This document shows, in pieces, positions 30,440 through 42,900 of a DNA stretch of 64,000 nucleotides. The notes beneath the pieces were generated by a model. It was not told the origin of the DNA, ran no database searches, and saw only the letters and a program-made list of their open reading frames with translations. Position 1 is the first letter of the stretch; every line of letters starts with the position of its first letter. The position numbers and the translations under genes are program-made. Origin of the DNA: Gentiana macrophylla (Eukaryota; Streptophyta; Magnoliopsida; Gentianales; Gentianaceae). The stretch covers positions 54,742,246 to 54,806,245 of the forward strand of contig CM047817.1 of NCBI GenBank assembly GCA_026214975.1, written 5' to 3'.

Positions 30440-31396
30440 ATGTATTCACGATAGTGAAATTTTAAGTGTATTATCATTTTGTCATGATCGTGAGGCAGGA
30501 GGTCATCATGGAGGATGGAAAACTGCTTTCAAAGTTTTACAATGTGGTTTCTATTGGCCTACAGTATATAGAGATGCATATAAATATGCAAAATCTTGTG
30601 AATAAAGTCAAAAATGGGGAAATATATCGAAAAAACATGAAATGCCTATGCAACCGATTTTAGAATGTGAGCTATTTGATGTTTGGGGCATATATTTCAT
30701 GGGACCTTTCCCTATATCTTTTGGAAAAAGATTTATTCTAGTAATGGTAGATTATGTTTCTAAATGGGTAGAAGCTGAAGCTCTCCCCACTAATGATACC
30801 AGAGTAGTGCTAAGGTTCCTTAAAAAGAATATATTCACACGATATGGCATTCCGAGGGCTATCATTAGTGATAGAGGTTCACATTTTTGTAACCGACCAT
30901 TTACTAAGATAATTGAGAAATATGGTGTAACTCATAAACTTGGAACACCCTATCATCCACAAACTAGTGGATGAGTAGAGGTGTCTAATAGAGAAATTAA
31001 AAGAATCGTGGAGAAGACAAAGTGGACTCGAATCGTAAAATCAAGCGAAAGACTTGATGATGCATTATGGGCATACTGAATGACCTTTAAAACACCGATT
31101 GGTCGTTCTCCTTACAAATTAGTATTTGGAAAATCTTGTCATCTCCTGTTGAATTAGAACACCGAGCTTTATGGGCTATTAAATTTCTAAACTTTGATCC
31201 TAAAGTTGTCGGTGATCATAGATTACTTCAGTTAACAGAACTAGAAGAATTTCGACTCGATTCTTATGAAAATGCTCGAATCTACAAGGAACGCACGAAA
31301 GCTTTTCATTATAAGAAAATCTATAGTCGTGAGTTCCATATAGGTGATCGAGTACTTTTATATAATTCACGTTTGAAGTTGTTTCGGAAAGCTTAA
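30440..31396 (+). pseudogene. Integrase of element C (two stops, frameshifts)
   Basis: The zinc-binding domain is seen as GGHHGGWKTAFKVLQCGFYW near 30500-30550. The catalytic core is open at 30642-30974: [57 protein letters not shown] and [11 protein letters not shown]. It is stopped by TGA just before VEVSNREIKRI, which carries the catalytic Glu. A second TGA follows DDALWAY. The C-terminal part (31136-31396) has LPVELEHRALWAIKFLNFD and YKERTKAFHYKKIYSREFHI, then GDRVLLYNSRLKLF. These are classic Athila integrase words. Both TGA codons stand where relatives use Arg or Gln codons. No chromodomain is present, as expected for Athila. Confidence 0.9.
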
Positions 31397-31399
31397 ATC

Positions 31400-32433
31400 T
31401 AGATGGGACAGTCCATATGACGTAACAAAAATCTATAAGTCCGGAGTCGTTGAACTAAGCGATGGAAAAACAACTTTTATAGCCAATGGACACAGGTGAA
31501 ATTGTTCGTGGAAGCTAAAGGGATACCTCAAAGCGTAAGAAGTATTATTACTTATCGACCCTCCAACGAATTGAGGAAGCAGAATTTTAAACTCAGCCGA
31601 TTACAGGTACTATCTTTCTAATTCACCTTTTAATATGCATTTTAAAGTAGTTTCGTCTTTTACCGGATAGACGTAAAAGAACTAGATGCCTTTCATAGAT
31701 AGAATAAAAGTTTTTATTTTACTTTTAAGATTAGGTCTAAATAAGGATGTCGCCTTTAAGATAGAAGCCTTAGTTTCTAAATTAAATAAGGAATTATTAA
31801 TCGAAGTCAGAGAAAGAGAACTTTGTAATGGAAATTCAAGGAGTGCAATAAAAGAAGAGCAAGGTTTTTAATGAAGTGTAGAATCTGTGGAAAAATGGAA
31901 CATCTTTGGGCAAGTGTGGAAGAAATACAACCATATCCAGGATGAGTGTTTGAATGTTATTAAGAAGGAACGATTAGGTGGTTATCCGAAAATCCCGAGG
32001 AATACAAAGAGATAATTCAAACGCATCACTCCTAGGAGAAAGGTTAAGGACCGTTATGATAACAATCTTGAGGATCCGAGGTTGAGGAGTTAGCAAAAAA
32101 TCCTAAGAATTTCAAAGTGTGTGTTTTAATTTTTCAAATTTTAATTAAATTTCGTATTTTTAAAGTTATTTTTCTAAACTTAAAAAGAAAAATATTTTTA
32201 TGAAAAATTTATAATAAACCTATTTTATCATGTAAAGTAGGTATATTATATCAAAAATATGTGATTTCAATATTATATTAGTTTTTATATTTTATCAAGT
32301 TTTATATAGAAAAATCGTATTAAACATAGATTATATAACATAAATCATAGGATTAACATCAAATGATTTTTATGTGATATAATTAGAGCTTATTACACAA
32401 AAATGACAAAAATTCCGTTTTTGGGGACTATGT
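31400..32433 (+). other. Post-integrase region of element C, non-coding
   Basis: The tail of integrase fades out by about 31500. A short open piece (31686-31871) and a CRICGKMEHL-like peptide near 31873 match nothing recognised. From 32100 the sequence is very AT-rich with no coding signal and runs into the promoter-like module before late ORF a. Confidence 0.5.
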
Positions 32434-32500
32434 GACCGCACGCGTGTACACTACCGGCACGCGCCGGTGTGTACACACTTAACCCTAAAAAATGCGCCCC
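32434..32500 (+). promoter_or_regulatory. Promoter-like module before late ORF a of element C
   Basis: ACCGCACGCG (32435-32444) followed by the exact 14-mer CCGGCACGCGCCGG (32454-32467), flanked by GTGTACAC copies. An A-rich CCTAAAAAAT near 32483 sits where the LTR has its TATA box but is not a good TATA. A pyrimidine-rich leader follows. Confidence 0.5.
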
Positions 32501-32908
32501 TTTCCTCATTTCTCACACCCTCATTTCGAATTGAAGAACAGCCCGAATTCTCCCTCTCTTCTCCTCAAAAATCAACAATTGTCCATCAATTTTCTTCACT
32601 CAAACATCACATAAGTGTTAATCTCTCTTCCTCTCTTCAACTTAATCATAAAAGAAGATAACCATTGGAAAAAGTTGAAGCTTGGCAAGCTCAAGGCTCT
32701 CTTTTCTCTCATTCAGCGACCCCATTAATTCCAAGCGACCTAGCTTTTCATTCTAGCTTCTTAAGGTAATAATATATATATATTTCAAATTTTAGTTAAA
32801 TTTTGAAATTATTTTGAATTTATTTTGATTTTATAGCCTAAGTAATTGTTTGTTCTTGTTGTTGGTGTTGTTTGTTTGTGTTGTTGTTTTGTCATACCAC
32901 TATCGTAG
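32501..32908 (+). other. Leader of late ORF a with a possible short intron
   Basis: C- and T-rich sequence resembling a plant 5' untranslated leader. A candidate 71-bp intron (GT at 32766, AG ending 32836) is strongly AT-rich, as plant introns are. Splicing is inference only. Confidence 0.35.
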
Positions 32909-34430
32909 ATGGCCTCATCATCATCTAAGTAATCCTAAGAGGAAAAAGACTGAAGTACCAATCGTAGTACCGGTAGTTCAAACTAGACCTTTAACCAAAA
33001 AGGAGAAAGCTTTAACCTTTGAGAAAACCGCTAGTGCAGAAGCTAAGTGGGCATATGATGAGTACTTTAGTAAAAGTAAGGTTTGGTTAGAACGAGGATT
33101 GATTTTTCAAAGATTGGTAAAGAAGTGAAAGAAATTTTCAAGGATAGAGGATGGTTGGATGTAGCTATGGATAGGAAAGATAAGATTAACGTTTCTATGG
33201 TATCAGAGTTTTATTCAGTATTATCTACTTATGATCTTCGTCTGGTTGAGAGATGACCTATATCCTCTAAGAAGTGTTAATGTTACTTTTTACCTGCTAT
33301 GATTAATGTATTCTATGGCTTAAGCGATATATACGTAAGAGGAGGATTATCACAGTGTATGGGGTTTAGAACATCCTATGGCTCTACAAACCAAAGCTTA
33401 TGAAGCCCAGCAAGCCTTTGACCCCTTCTTTGAATGGATAGAAAATAGGTTTGCTTATGGGAATTGTATTAGGGACATACGGGCAATAAAAGCAGTTCTT
33501 AGGCCATAATGTATGTCCTTCCACACATGTTTGTGCATTTGGTCGAGAGGAAGTGGTTATTGCTTGGGCCATGGTTAATGATATTCCTATAAACTGGGAA
33601 ATTGATCTTTTCTAAGGCTTGTGAGTTTGCAAGGACTCGTTATCGGGGGACGTCTCCTGTCCCTAGTCTCATTTCTCGCCTTGTGTGAGCTTGCGAAGTT
33701 CTGTCTTACCTCGGATAGAATCGTGTCTCCTACATTCCTCCCATTGGTCTTAAAGCGAGAGCCTTACCTACCTGGAGTAATAAATTACAATAATCCTAAT
33801 AAATCGGCAACAACAACCACCACCTCCACCTCCTATTCACACTCAGTACCTAGACCACCCCAGACAAACACATCACCACAAGCAGAGCCAAGTTGAGGCT
33901 ATGTTTCAGCATTTAGTTCAAGCTCAGGCTAGAACTGATGCTAATATAGCTTTAGCCTGTGAGAAGAATAGATATTGGGCTGAGGACATTAGAGTTGGTC
34001 AGAGAGGATTTCGGGATGCTATGAGTGAGTTTGATCTCAGATTTCTTTGAGATATCGCTAGACACCCTATAGTCACCGACCCGTATACTATGCCGATTGA
34101 TTCCGCCGATTCCGCCACCTGTTATTTATCAGGACTATACGCCGTCATCCATAGGACAGGGTGGTATGTTTACAGGTACACCAGGGACATCCTTGGGCAT
34201 GGGAGGAGTGACTTCTGTAGCAGATGTGACAGCAGGATTTGGTTCATTTGGTCTTCAGGGATCAGTTTCTATGTCGACAATGAGGACTGAGACATCATTT
34301 CGAACTTCTGTATCGGATCCACAGCAGTTCAGTTATGGTATTCATACGACGCAGTCGCAAGGAGCTGATTATACTTCGTTACTATCTACATTTGGATCAT
34401 CATCATCTCGATCACGACCTCTTTGGTGAC
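32909..34430 (+). pseudogene. Late ORF a of element C, putative plant transposon protein (Athila ORF2-like), broken
   Basis: The start ATG at 32909 (MASSSSK) frameshifts at once into PKRKKTEVPIVVPV and KTASAEAKWAYDEYFSKSKV. The conserved part reads WLERGLIFQRL, FKDRGWLDVAMDRKDKINVS, MVSEFYSVL, VNVTF and PAMINVFYGLSD in alternating frames. It then continues with AWAMVNDIPINWEIDLFSKA and CEFARTRYRGTSPVPSLISR. The C-terminus (34097-34429) is Gly/Ser/Thr-rich. This matches the domain annotated as putative plant transposon protein in the late, formerly env-like, ORF of Athila elements; its function is unknown. Many frameshifts make it dead. ORF b is a second member of the same family. Confidence 0.7.
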
Positions 34431-34700
34431 ATCGATCTTAACTATGATGAGGACGAGTGATTTTTTCTCTGTTATTTAACTATCTACTTTTTGGTTTGAC
34501 TTAGTTTTTGTTATGTTTGTTTTGTACGTTAAACGTTTGATGCACTCTCGGGGTAGTGCACATTGTTATTTTGTATCTTTTTCGTAGTTTTCGGATGTTT
34601 TTAGATCTTTTCCCCACGTTTTAGAAATATGCAGAATCTATTGTCAGAAAATAAATGCTGGATCAAGCTAGAAATTGAAATATCTCGATCGAGCACTATT
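34431..34700 (+). other. Spacer between late ORFs a and b
   Basis: T-rich non-coding sequence that looks like the 3' untranslated region of ORF a. It ends at the second promoter-like module. Confidence 0.4.
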
Positions 34701-34800
34701 TGACCGCGCGCGCGGTTGGTGTCCGGCACGCGCCGGTGTAGTAGGCTGCAGGATCTTCTCAGGATATTTCCATTTCAGTCCAAGCTTTGTCTATAAAAGG
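34701..34800 (+). promoter_or_regulatory. Promoter-like module before late ORF b of element C
   Basis: ACCGCGCGCGCGGT (34703-34716), a perfect palindrome, then the exact 14-mer CCGGCACGCGCCGG (34723-34736), then a good TATA box TATAAAAGG (34792-34800). A second TATAAAAAG lies near 34860, only about 15 bp before the ATG at 34874. The layout repeats that of the LTR promoter. Confidence 0.65.
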
Positions 34801-34873
34801 AAACAGATGCAGCATTCCTAAAATGCTCATTCCCTTCCTTTGCCTTTAATTCTCTTGCTATAAAAAGTTTAAA

Positions 34874-35757
34874 ATGTCCAATCGTTCATCCGTAATGTGA
34901 TTATTCACCTCCACATACACCAAATTCTGTCATTCCAAATCCATTTTTTCATCAAATCCCTTACGAGCCTATGTATGCTTCGGCTCACAACCCTTACATA
35001 AGTAATTTCAATCAATCACCGGTGTTGATTGAGAGAGGTTTAAATTTTAGAAAGGTTGACAAGCTGGGCGCCACGAGAATGTCGGTAGATGGGTGGGACT
35101 ATTTTTGTCGTGTGCCGAGAGGTAGGATTAATGTTCTTGTGGTAAGAGAATTCTATTCAAGATCTTGTCGGGAAGCTAATCTAATGTGTCGTTAACACGA
35201 TCTACATTCTGATGAGAGGAGTTGTTGTTCCTTTCACCTCCACCAACATAAATCAAATTTTCTTGATTCCACCAGTCCAAACTTCACCCAGTCATTTTGA
35301 GTACCAATGGAGATTGGATACCGCTGACGGTTTTATTACAAAATATTCGGAAGCTTGTCCACTCTTGTTCTACAATTATGATATTGATCAAAATGTCTCT
35401 ACATTTAACGCTTTGCTTCCCCATCTTAGAACGTGGAAGCGATTCATCAATTCACGTGTTTATCCAACTGTTAATTTCTCGGAAGTTAGTGATGATGAAT
35501 TGATGCTTCTATATGCGATTACTACTGGAGCTGTTATAGATTGGGGGGTGCTGATTCAGAAATCAGCTGTGAGTTTTGCGTTCGGGAGAAGACCGAATTA
35601 TCATCCTTTACCATTTGGATGGTTGATTTCTAGGTTATGTGTTCGTTTGGCAAGGGTTCCGGAAAGAGCGACAGATGAATATTTTCCAGCTCGTATTCCT
35701 CGTGTTGGGCTTTTACCAGTCGATATTCCGGGAGGATCGTCAAGTGGTGAAAATTAG
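34874..35757 (+). pseudogene. Late ORF b of element C, paralogue of ORF a (best preserved late gene)
   Basis: The start ATG at 34874 gives MSNRSSV, then a one-step slip. The frame continues with TPNSVIPNPFFHQIPYEP and an open block at 34971-35195 carrying ISNFNQSPVLIERGLNFRKV, GWDYFCRVPRGRINVLVVRE and FYSRSCREA. After a stop the frame at 35212-35757 gives MRGVVVPFTSTNINQIFLIP, FNALLPHLRTWKRFINSRVY, ELMLLYAITTGAVIDWGVLI and FGWLISRLCVRLARV. It ends GGSSSGEN. It aligns block by block with ORF a (ERGLIF, VSEFY, VNVTFTPAMIN, WAMVNDIPINW, PSLISRLCELA). Function unknown. No signal peptide or membrane segment is visible, so nothing supports an envelope role. With one stop and one slip it is the least damaged gene of C. 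Confidence 0.75.
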
Positions 35758-37528
35758 ATAACTATGTTGGTAGAAAAGAAGGAATAAAAAATAATAAGAG
35801 TAGTACGGTACGTTAGTATAAGTCACAATAAATTAAAATAACTTAGTTTAAAAAAATTAGTTTAAATTAGTTTAACTTAATTTATGGTTTTCTAGTTTAA
35901 CACTCCTAGTAGTTTTAAGTTGTGTTTTAGTATTGTAATATATTTGCATGTTTTTAATTTATGTTTTTAAATGTTTTTCTTTTATATTATATAAACGCTC
36001 GTCTATTTGACACCTAAAATAATCTACCATGATAGAATTCATTTTATTTTCTAATCCAAATTTTTACTACTCATTAGCCATCGGGACGATGCCAATTCGT
36101 AAGTGGGGAGTAGAGATTGGTTAGTAAATAAATTGAATTTAATACATCAAATACTTACACACTTAGTTTAATAAGCAATAATATATAATTATTTGATAAA
36201 AATGATATATTTGGATAGAATAAATTTTTAATTAAGTAAAGTAATCTTGATATATTATTCTTATATTAATTATGTCTATTTTAGATTTTTATATCTTGAT
36301 AAATATTCTGAAATATTTTTTTTATGAAATTAGACAAAAGTTACTTATAATTATAATGAAATTTTAGAATAATTTTCTTTTCAAGACAAAGTATGAAATT
36401 GGAATCGGATTAGGGATGATGAGATTTTTGGCATAACTTTGATAAACCAGAGCCAAATAAGCCTACCCGAACATAATTTCCAATTTTTGTCCCAACATCA
36501 GCCTTGTAGAGTGATCAAGACCTCACTCGAAATAGCCATTATTATTAACTTGAAATTACCAACCCTAACTTAATAATGGTCTACATTTCTTTGAAAATCC
36601 CACAAGTTTAGTATGTATTTATGGATAGCGGTGATGACATCGAAATTTGGTATATGCTGAGATTGAAATGAATGTTATTCGGAAGGCAGTTTATTATCAA
36701 ATATGGTTATTCTCGAAAAAAAAAATAATAAAAAAAATTTAAGAACAGAGTATTATAGGTATCTTTTCTGTTTTTGATCGACAACCCAAAAATAAAATAT
36801 CAGATAAAGCTGCCTGATGATAGTAGTCCAGCTAGGGTATTATCACGAAATGTCCTATTGCTGGGAATGAAGGTATATGCTATAAATCGATGAAAAGAAA
36901 AAGTCGAATCAAAACTATCAAGAATTATCACGAGTTTAAGGAAACCGGATTCGTGATTTTCGATCGAAAGAGTAGTACTCCGATCAATCTTGATAAAGAA
37001 ATGCCTATGTTCTTAAGTTCTTGTTTATGTAAAAAAAAAAAAAGGAAAAAAAGAAAACCATATTTTGGAAGTTATTAAAGTTGAAAATTGAAAACAGTGT
37101 CAGGAGTGTTACTGATTGAGAAATTTTTGATCAGAAGATGAAGGTGTAAGTACGTACGACTTGCTTCTATCTCTTTTGATTTCCCTTTGTTATCCTTTTC
37201 GATTAGCCAACTACCCTGAGCCTGAACGTTACAAGCCAATTTGCCAACTACTTGACTTAGTCATTGATTCCGATAAATCATACAGTGGAGATTAAAAAGT
37301 TGTTCTAAATATTTTATTTATACTTATAAAGTAATTCATGAAAAATTTCATTTAAATAATATTTTATAACTAGTTTATTAAGTTATATACATTTTTTATC
37401 TTCTTAATATCTTAGATAGATGAAATTAATATAATTATAATATTATTGAAAGATACGTTACTAAGTTAGGAATTTATTCTAGAAGAATTATATTATCGCT
37501 TATTTTTGCTCGAGGACGATCAAAAGCT
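35758..37528 (+). other. 3' non-coding region of element C
   Basis: AT-rich sequence with no gene. A motif CATCGGGACGATGCCAATTC followed by GTAAGTGGGGAGTAG (36078-36112) resembles the conserved post-ORF word plus polypurine-like run of Athila elements. A second polypurine run directly abuts the 3' LTR. Confidence 0.5.
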
Positions 37529-37541
37529 AAGTGGGGAGTTG
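37529..37541 (+). promoter_or_regulatory. Polypurine tract of element C
   Basis: AAGTGGGGAGTTG immediately before the 3' LTR start TGATG. Confidence 0.8.
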
Positions 37542-39390
37542 TGATGTATGAAAATATATGATCAAATTATAAGACTTTTTATTATTATATTTATGATATT
37601 TTAGTATAATTTCATATAAATGCATTAAAAACTTATAAAAATCATAGTTAGTTATAATTAGATGCATAAGTTATAAAAACGATAAAAATGATGGTTTTTT
37701 GTCGATTTACGTTTGGTGTTTCGTTGAGTTTGTTGCCAGAATCAAATGTGTACCGAGATTCCAAAATATGACATACTTTGAAGCATAAATCATGAGTTTT
37801 TGTGGGATAAAAGATTATGCCAAAATCTAACAACTTTGAACAGATCAAACTGTCCCTTAGTGTTTCCACCGTGATTCATCTTCAACGGACATTTGATCTA
37901 ACTTAGAGGCATTTTCAGAGAAAAAGTCCTTGATGAAAGTTGTAGACCTTCAAAAGAGCTTTCCAACGAATATCAAATCATGTCAATCTGAGGTCTACAG
38001 ATCGAGATAGTTTTTACAAACATCGATATGTTGTATGTCCGCACGCGCTGAGAAGGCCGAATATTGCGAAAAATCTCAAACCGGGCCCACAAATCTCGAC
38101 AAGGGAATATATACTGTGTAGCCGGCACGCGCCGGGTGGTGGTCCGGCACGCGCCGGCCTTGTGATATGGCCTATAAATAGACCTCAAGTGCAACCATTT
38201 TGAAGTGTACCAATGCATATATCTCTCTTCTATATATCTCTATAGTTTCGTTTTGTTGTTTTTAGTTAAATAAAAGTCAGATGAAACGGCACTCTGCCGG
38301 AATAATGTTGTAGTATAAAGTCTCGTTATAATGCTTAGAGGATGTATCAAGGCTCATTGATGTCAAGGAGTTGCTATTTCCGGATGATACAACTCTGAAT
38401 GCTTCAATTGTAACCTGGTAACTTTTCTAATGTATTTATGTTTATGTATTAATTATAGTATCTATATTTTAGTTATTATGTTGTTAGGCTAAACTTAGTA
38501 TCTAGCCAAGATATGAAATTGGATTAGTATTATCTTTTTAGGGAAATGGATGATGACTATACTAAAATTGGATAAAAATCGGTTATAATGAATCTCTTTC
38601 TATATTTGTATTGAATTAGCTACTTGATATGAAAGAATTCATAATATAATTATGAATTGATGCCTCGTAGTTAGGTTATGAACTCGTTAATAGAAAGACC
38701 GGAGGGTAAAATTGGCCGAGTGAAAACGTGACAACGGAATCCGATTTCCTAAACCAGGGGTAGATTTGTTTCGGGAGAAACAAACTCTTATTGAAATATG
38801 TACTCGAGAGATTATTACGTTTAATTCGTTTGTTTAATTGACATACCTTCAAATTGGCCGAATGACAAAACGGGAGTGACCCATGCTTGAGGATGACCTT
38901 GGACAAATGATTGGACATATGACAATTTCAGATGCTCGTGTGAGAATGAATTGTTTAGTTTAGAGTGCACCGTTTCGTATAATTGATTTAACTTAAAATA
39001 AAGATCGAGCACATCCAATTTCACTAAAAGATATAATGATTTAATAACATATTCTTGGCTAGTCTATAATTATAATATCTATCTCCTCCCTTAGATATTG
39101 TTTTGGTACCTATATATACTTATATCTATATATATATGATTATATATATATTTTTATACTTATATATATCTGTTTTAGTTTTATGCTTTTATTTATTGTT
39201 TGTTAGTTTAGAGTTTGGTTGGATGATAAAATTGCGACTTAGATTGAGATAATAACAGTTTCTTGGTGTTTAATCTCACGGTGAATTACCAAGTTTTCCC
39301 TGAGGATCGACACCTGACTCATCACTCTATCACTACAATTTGACCCGGTACACTGCCGGTAAGGATTGATAGCATAGAAAAGGTCCGTCA
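37542..39390 (+). repeat. Element C 3' LTR
   Basis: 1849 bp, near-identical partner of 23546-25401, ending GGTCCGTCA before the target duplication GGAAT. Small deletions in the GC-rich part (38035-38110) distinguish it from the 5' LTR. Confidence 0.93.
38122..38181 (+). promoter_or_regulatory. Core promoter motifs in element C 3' LTR
   Basis: CCGGCACGCGCCGG at 38122-38135 and 38144-38157, TATAAATAG at 38173-38181, spaced as in the 5' LTR. Confidence 0.7.
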
Positions 39391-39882
39391 GGAATACGGT
39401 TAATATCGGCATCCCTAATTTTGTAAGGGTGCGAGTTATATGAGATGGAGGCCTACGAAGTGAAGTCACGTAATGTAGCACAGTGATCTAGAAGGCCTAA
39501 CCGGAGATAGATCTGGTTTAGGGGATGACTCCCGTATCCCAATATAAAAGAAATACCAATCGGATTAATAGTTGTCGAGTCTAGCTTAATTATATAGAAT
39601 CTCTAGATCCAAACTATAGCATAATAATTGGGGAGGTTAATTACGTTGTCTTGTTGTGTTGTGTCGAGTCGAGTCCTTTATCTTTCTTGTCTTTCGTTGG
39701 TCGTAGACCGCCTTTGTGTCCTTGATATGAATAATTAATTGTTTGTATATAAATGATCCACAATTGGTTCCCTATGGGATCGACCTTGATTCGCTATAGC
39801 TATACTACGATGGACCTAGACCTCTTGCTAGTATTGGTTTATGGTGGTCAAGTATTTTATTATCACTTGATCTAAGTCTTCA
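39391..39882 (+). repeat. Element B 5' LTR, second part
   Basis: Continues 23545 after the insertion of C; 39391-39395 is the GGAAT duplication. It includes the intact counterpart (GCACA, 39478-39482) of the site where E entered the other LTR. It ends TCTTCA before the primer-binding site. Confidence 0.9.
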
Positions 39883-39888
39883 AGTTTT

Positions 39889-39906
39889 TGGTGCCGTTGT
39901 CGGGGA
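39889..39906 (+). promoter_or_regulatory. Primer-binding site of element B (Asp-tRNA type, two changes)
   Basis: TGGTGCCGTTGTCGGGGA differs from the element C site by two C-to-T changes. Both sites match tRNA-Asp, supporting an Athila origin. Confidence 0.8.
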
Positions 39907-42900
39907 ACCAACGGTCAATTTTATATATAAATAATTTTTTATTCATGCTAAGTTTTTTGTTTTAGAGTCTGTTTTACGTTTTTGAGTCCCTCTGGTTGTC
40001 TGCTCTATGTAGAAAAATCCGAGACTGGAAGCAATTTGGTTTCGCCCAATGAGATCGCCTCTCATTGCCAGCCGAGCCTGGTTTTGTTTTCTGGGACTTC
40101 GCGTGTCTGTTTATCTCCATATGTTTAATCCATAGTTCTGATAGCAGCATGGGAAACCATGTTAAAGTCAGTCTACGGTCTTTTTGTTTTTTGTTTTCCT
40201 CTGTTTGCAGAAACCAGGGAAACAATAATCCGAGTCAGTAATTTTTCGTGGGCGCTTAGGAAAGAACCCAACAACATGTGGAGCTACGAATCTACGATGG
40301 GAAAAGCGATGTAAGGAATACCTTTAAAGCACCAAGATGGCTCCGAAAAAAAAAAGAAAGAAAAAAAATTTAAAGGCTTAAATTCTTCGTGGTATAATGT
40401 TGAAGGCAAGGTACTACCTTTTTTTGCTTATGTTTTACTATCTTTTTGGTTTTTTGAGCATAAGTTAGCCTATACATGAACCTGAGTATGAATAATAGCC
40501 CGGGGTGAGTTTATAAGATTAATTTTGTTAGTGTCTAAGGTTCTGCCCCAAATCTGTCTCATCTAGAGGGTGTAAGGAAACATGTAGTAGATGAAGGAAG
40601 CAGTGAATAAAGAGTTCCTCATAGTTCTGTTAAAATCTCATTGTCCTATGCCTGAGATTGCTTCTACTAGCCATGGGAGCAACAATTGTGTAGTTTTTAA
40701 GGATTCTCAATCTAAAGAAGACGTTGAGTTTTGAGAGAGCATAATAAAGTAGCATTATAGAGGATATGATAAAAATGGGTCCCTAGGACTAATTCTTCTT
40801 AGAATTCACTAGTTCCTAAAATGAGAGCCGAGGTAAGAGCTTTGTATAAATTGTATGGATAGATGTCGTTTCCTAGGACTCACAACCAAGGGAAGGGTAT
40901 TAATCCGCAAAAGCGACGAGCCCACCTCATATAGTGCTCGAGGGGTCAATATCTGGCGATCCAAGAAGGATGAATGACAAGGACAATTTTTGGAAAGTCG
41001 AGCTGAGGACTTTAAACTCAGAACAACTTCTAAGACCCTTAGGATTTCTTTTTAGGTTTTGTTTTCTTTGAGTCAAATAAGAGTAACGTGACATATGTTG
41101 AGGTTTTTTATTTTTCCGTGTTCCGATGGCCATTAGGCTAAGGATGTGCAAAACTTTTTTACTCAATATAGGCCACGTGAAATAGAGTTTCTTAGGAGAG
41201 TCGAGAAATTGCTAAAGAAAAGGAAATTTAGCAATCAACCTAAAGATGGAAGCATTAAGAGAACTTGAAAATTACTGAAAATGTAACAGAGAATGATTGG
41301 TGTAAACAAGAACAATTTTGGCCAACTCCCAAAACTTTTTAGAATGGCGATCCGAGTGAAAATCCAAAGTGGTGTGCAGTTCGTTCTACAACTATCCTTA
41401 TCTTTCCCTTTACACTTTTCACCTTCAAACTTTTCGATCCTCTCACCAATCTGCCCCAACAGTTCACATTTCTAACCATTCTTTCATTCCCACTCTGTCT
41501 TTCCACCTATTTCACTCTCTCACTCTAACCCAATCCCTTAAACACTACCTACCCAACAAATTTCCTTAACCAATTTTCAACCCACCCAAAACACAATTTC
41601 TTACCCACCCTTTATCTTTTCTTACCATCCTTATGTATATCTTTTTCTAAACCTATCACACTCTCAACCTCCATTTTGTTTCCAAAATACCCTTGTGTTG
41701 CGGAATTAGAAATATTTCTACGTTTTAAGGATTATCTTCTATCATTTTGGTTTTCATGATCCTAGCTGGGGTAAGTGTAGCTTTGAACCTAGCTAGATTT
41801 TATAAGTTTTTGGTTCGATCAAACAACATATCTTTCTACCGGAAGTTTTAAATTTCACTTTTTCCTGACCCTTCTAGCACATATAGATGATGAGTTTTGT
41901 TTTAAGCTATCACACCGATCCGGCCTTCTTGATGACATTGAGAACTTCTACATACTAAATTGGGTAATTCGTAATTTCGAGGAGAAGCTACATCTCCCTA
42001 AGTTGTTGATATCCAATCAAAACGTGAAGAGTCTGCGCTCGGTATCTGATTTAATCTTTAGCAAATAGGTCCCATTCAATCTGTTATAACTTACCAAGTT
42101 TCTCTTTTCCACTGGATTGAATACTTGGTTGATCCAGTCAACCTCGTGTTTTCCCACATGGGGAAATGCTTTTTGATCTTTGTCTTCTCCACCCGGTTTC
42201 AAGAATATTTTTGTGGTGGGGATTATCGATGAAGACTATAATCTTTTGTTGATTGTTTATTTTTCTTTCTATTTACTATTTTTCTCTTTGCGTCTATATA
42301 TATATCCTTTTTCTTATTCGTTTTAGAATTCATGTCTAAACGAGTCGTTTTAACTATTTGGTTTTCCTTGTCATTGGTTGTATAAAATAAAGTGGCTTAA
42401 TTTGTTGGATATTTTATATCTAATTACTGCCACATTATTTTATATCTTCCACTGACGTGTTATTAACGGTTTCGTGGAGTTTCTGTTTGGTTTGCTTAAA
42501 CAGGTTTTCATTTGCTTCTCCACGACGTGCTTGGATTACTCCGATGTTCTACATCTACTTGAGAGCCGTTTCCAGAGCTAAGTCTTTTTCTTAAATTCTC
42601 ATTTTCATTTGTCATTAGGGACAATGCCCTGTTTAAGTGGGGAGGTAGGAGACTTAGCTATGATGTGTTATAATTGAAAATTGAATGAAACAGTGAAAAG
42701 TTGAAGAAAATTGAAAAATGCCAAATTAATTATCTCGTACCCTTAGAATTGTGAGTTCTTAAAACATTGAATTGATTGGAAAGGAACCAAGTTGCATGAT
42801 TATGTGATCATTTTATACTTCTGTGAATGTAAATTTAAGGATATACATGTCAACTGTTGCAAGTAGTTATTTATTATTCGATTACTCAATTTTTAATCGA

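Larger units (their letters stand above)
23546..39390 (+). mobile_element. Element C: Athila-type Ty3/gypsy retrotransposon
   Basis: LTRs 23546-25401 and 37542-39390 (about 1.85 kb, TGATG...CGTCA) are flanked by GGAAT on both sides (23541-23545, 39391-39395). The unoccupied site is in B's other LTR at 44829-44833. The interior has an Asp-tRNA primer site, gag, protease, RT, RNase H and integrase with Athila-type motifs, then two related late ORFs, a long non-coding 3' region and a polypurine tract. Every gene is broken. Confidence 0.93.

Noticed and set aside
34874..35757. Reading late ORF b as a retroviral envelope gene
   Set aside because: No signal peptide, transmembrane segment or cysteine pattern was seen. 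The sequence fits the putative plant transposon protein family instead.
40341..40385. Short peptide resembling a basic nuclear-localisation signal (MAPKKKRKKK)
   Set aside because: It arises from an A-rich run in non-coding element B and stops after 14 codons; chance composition.
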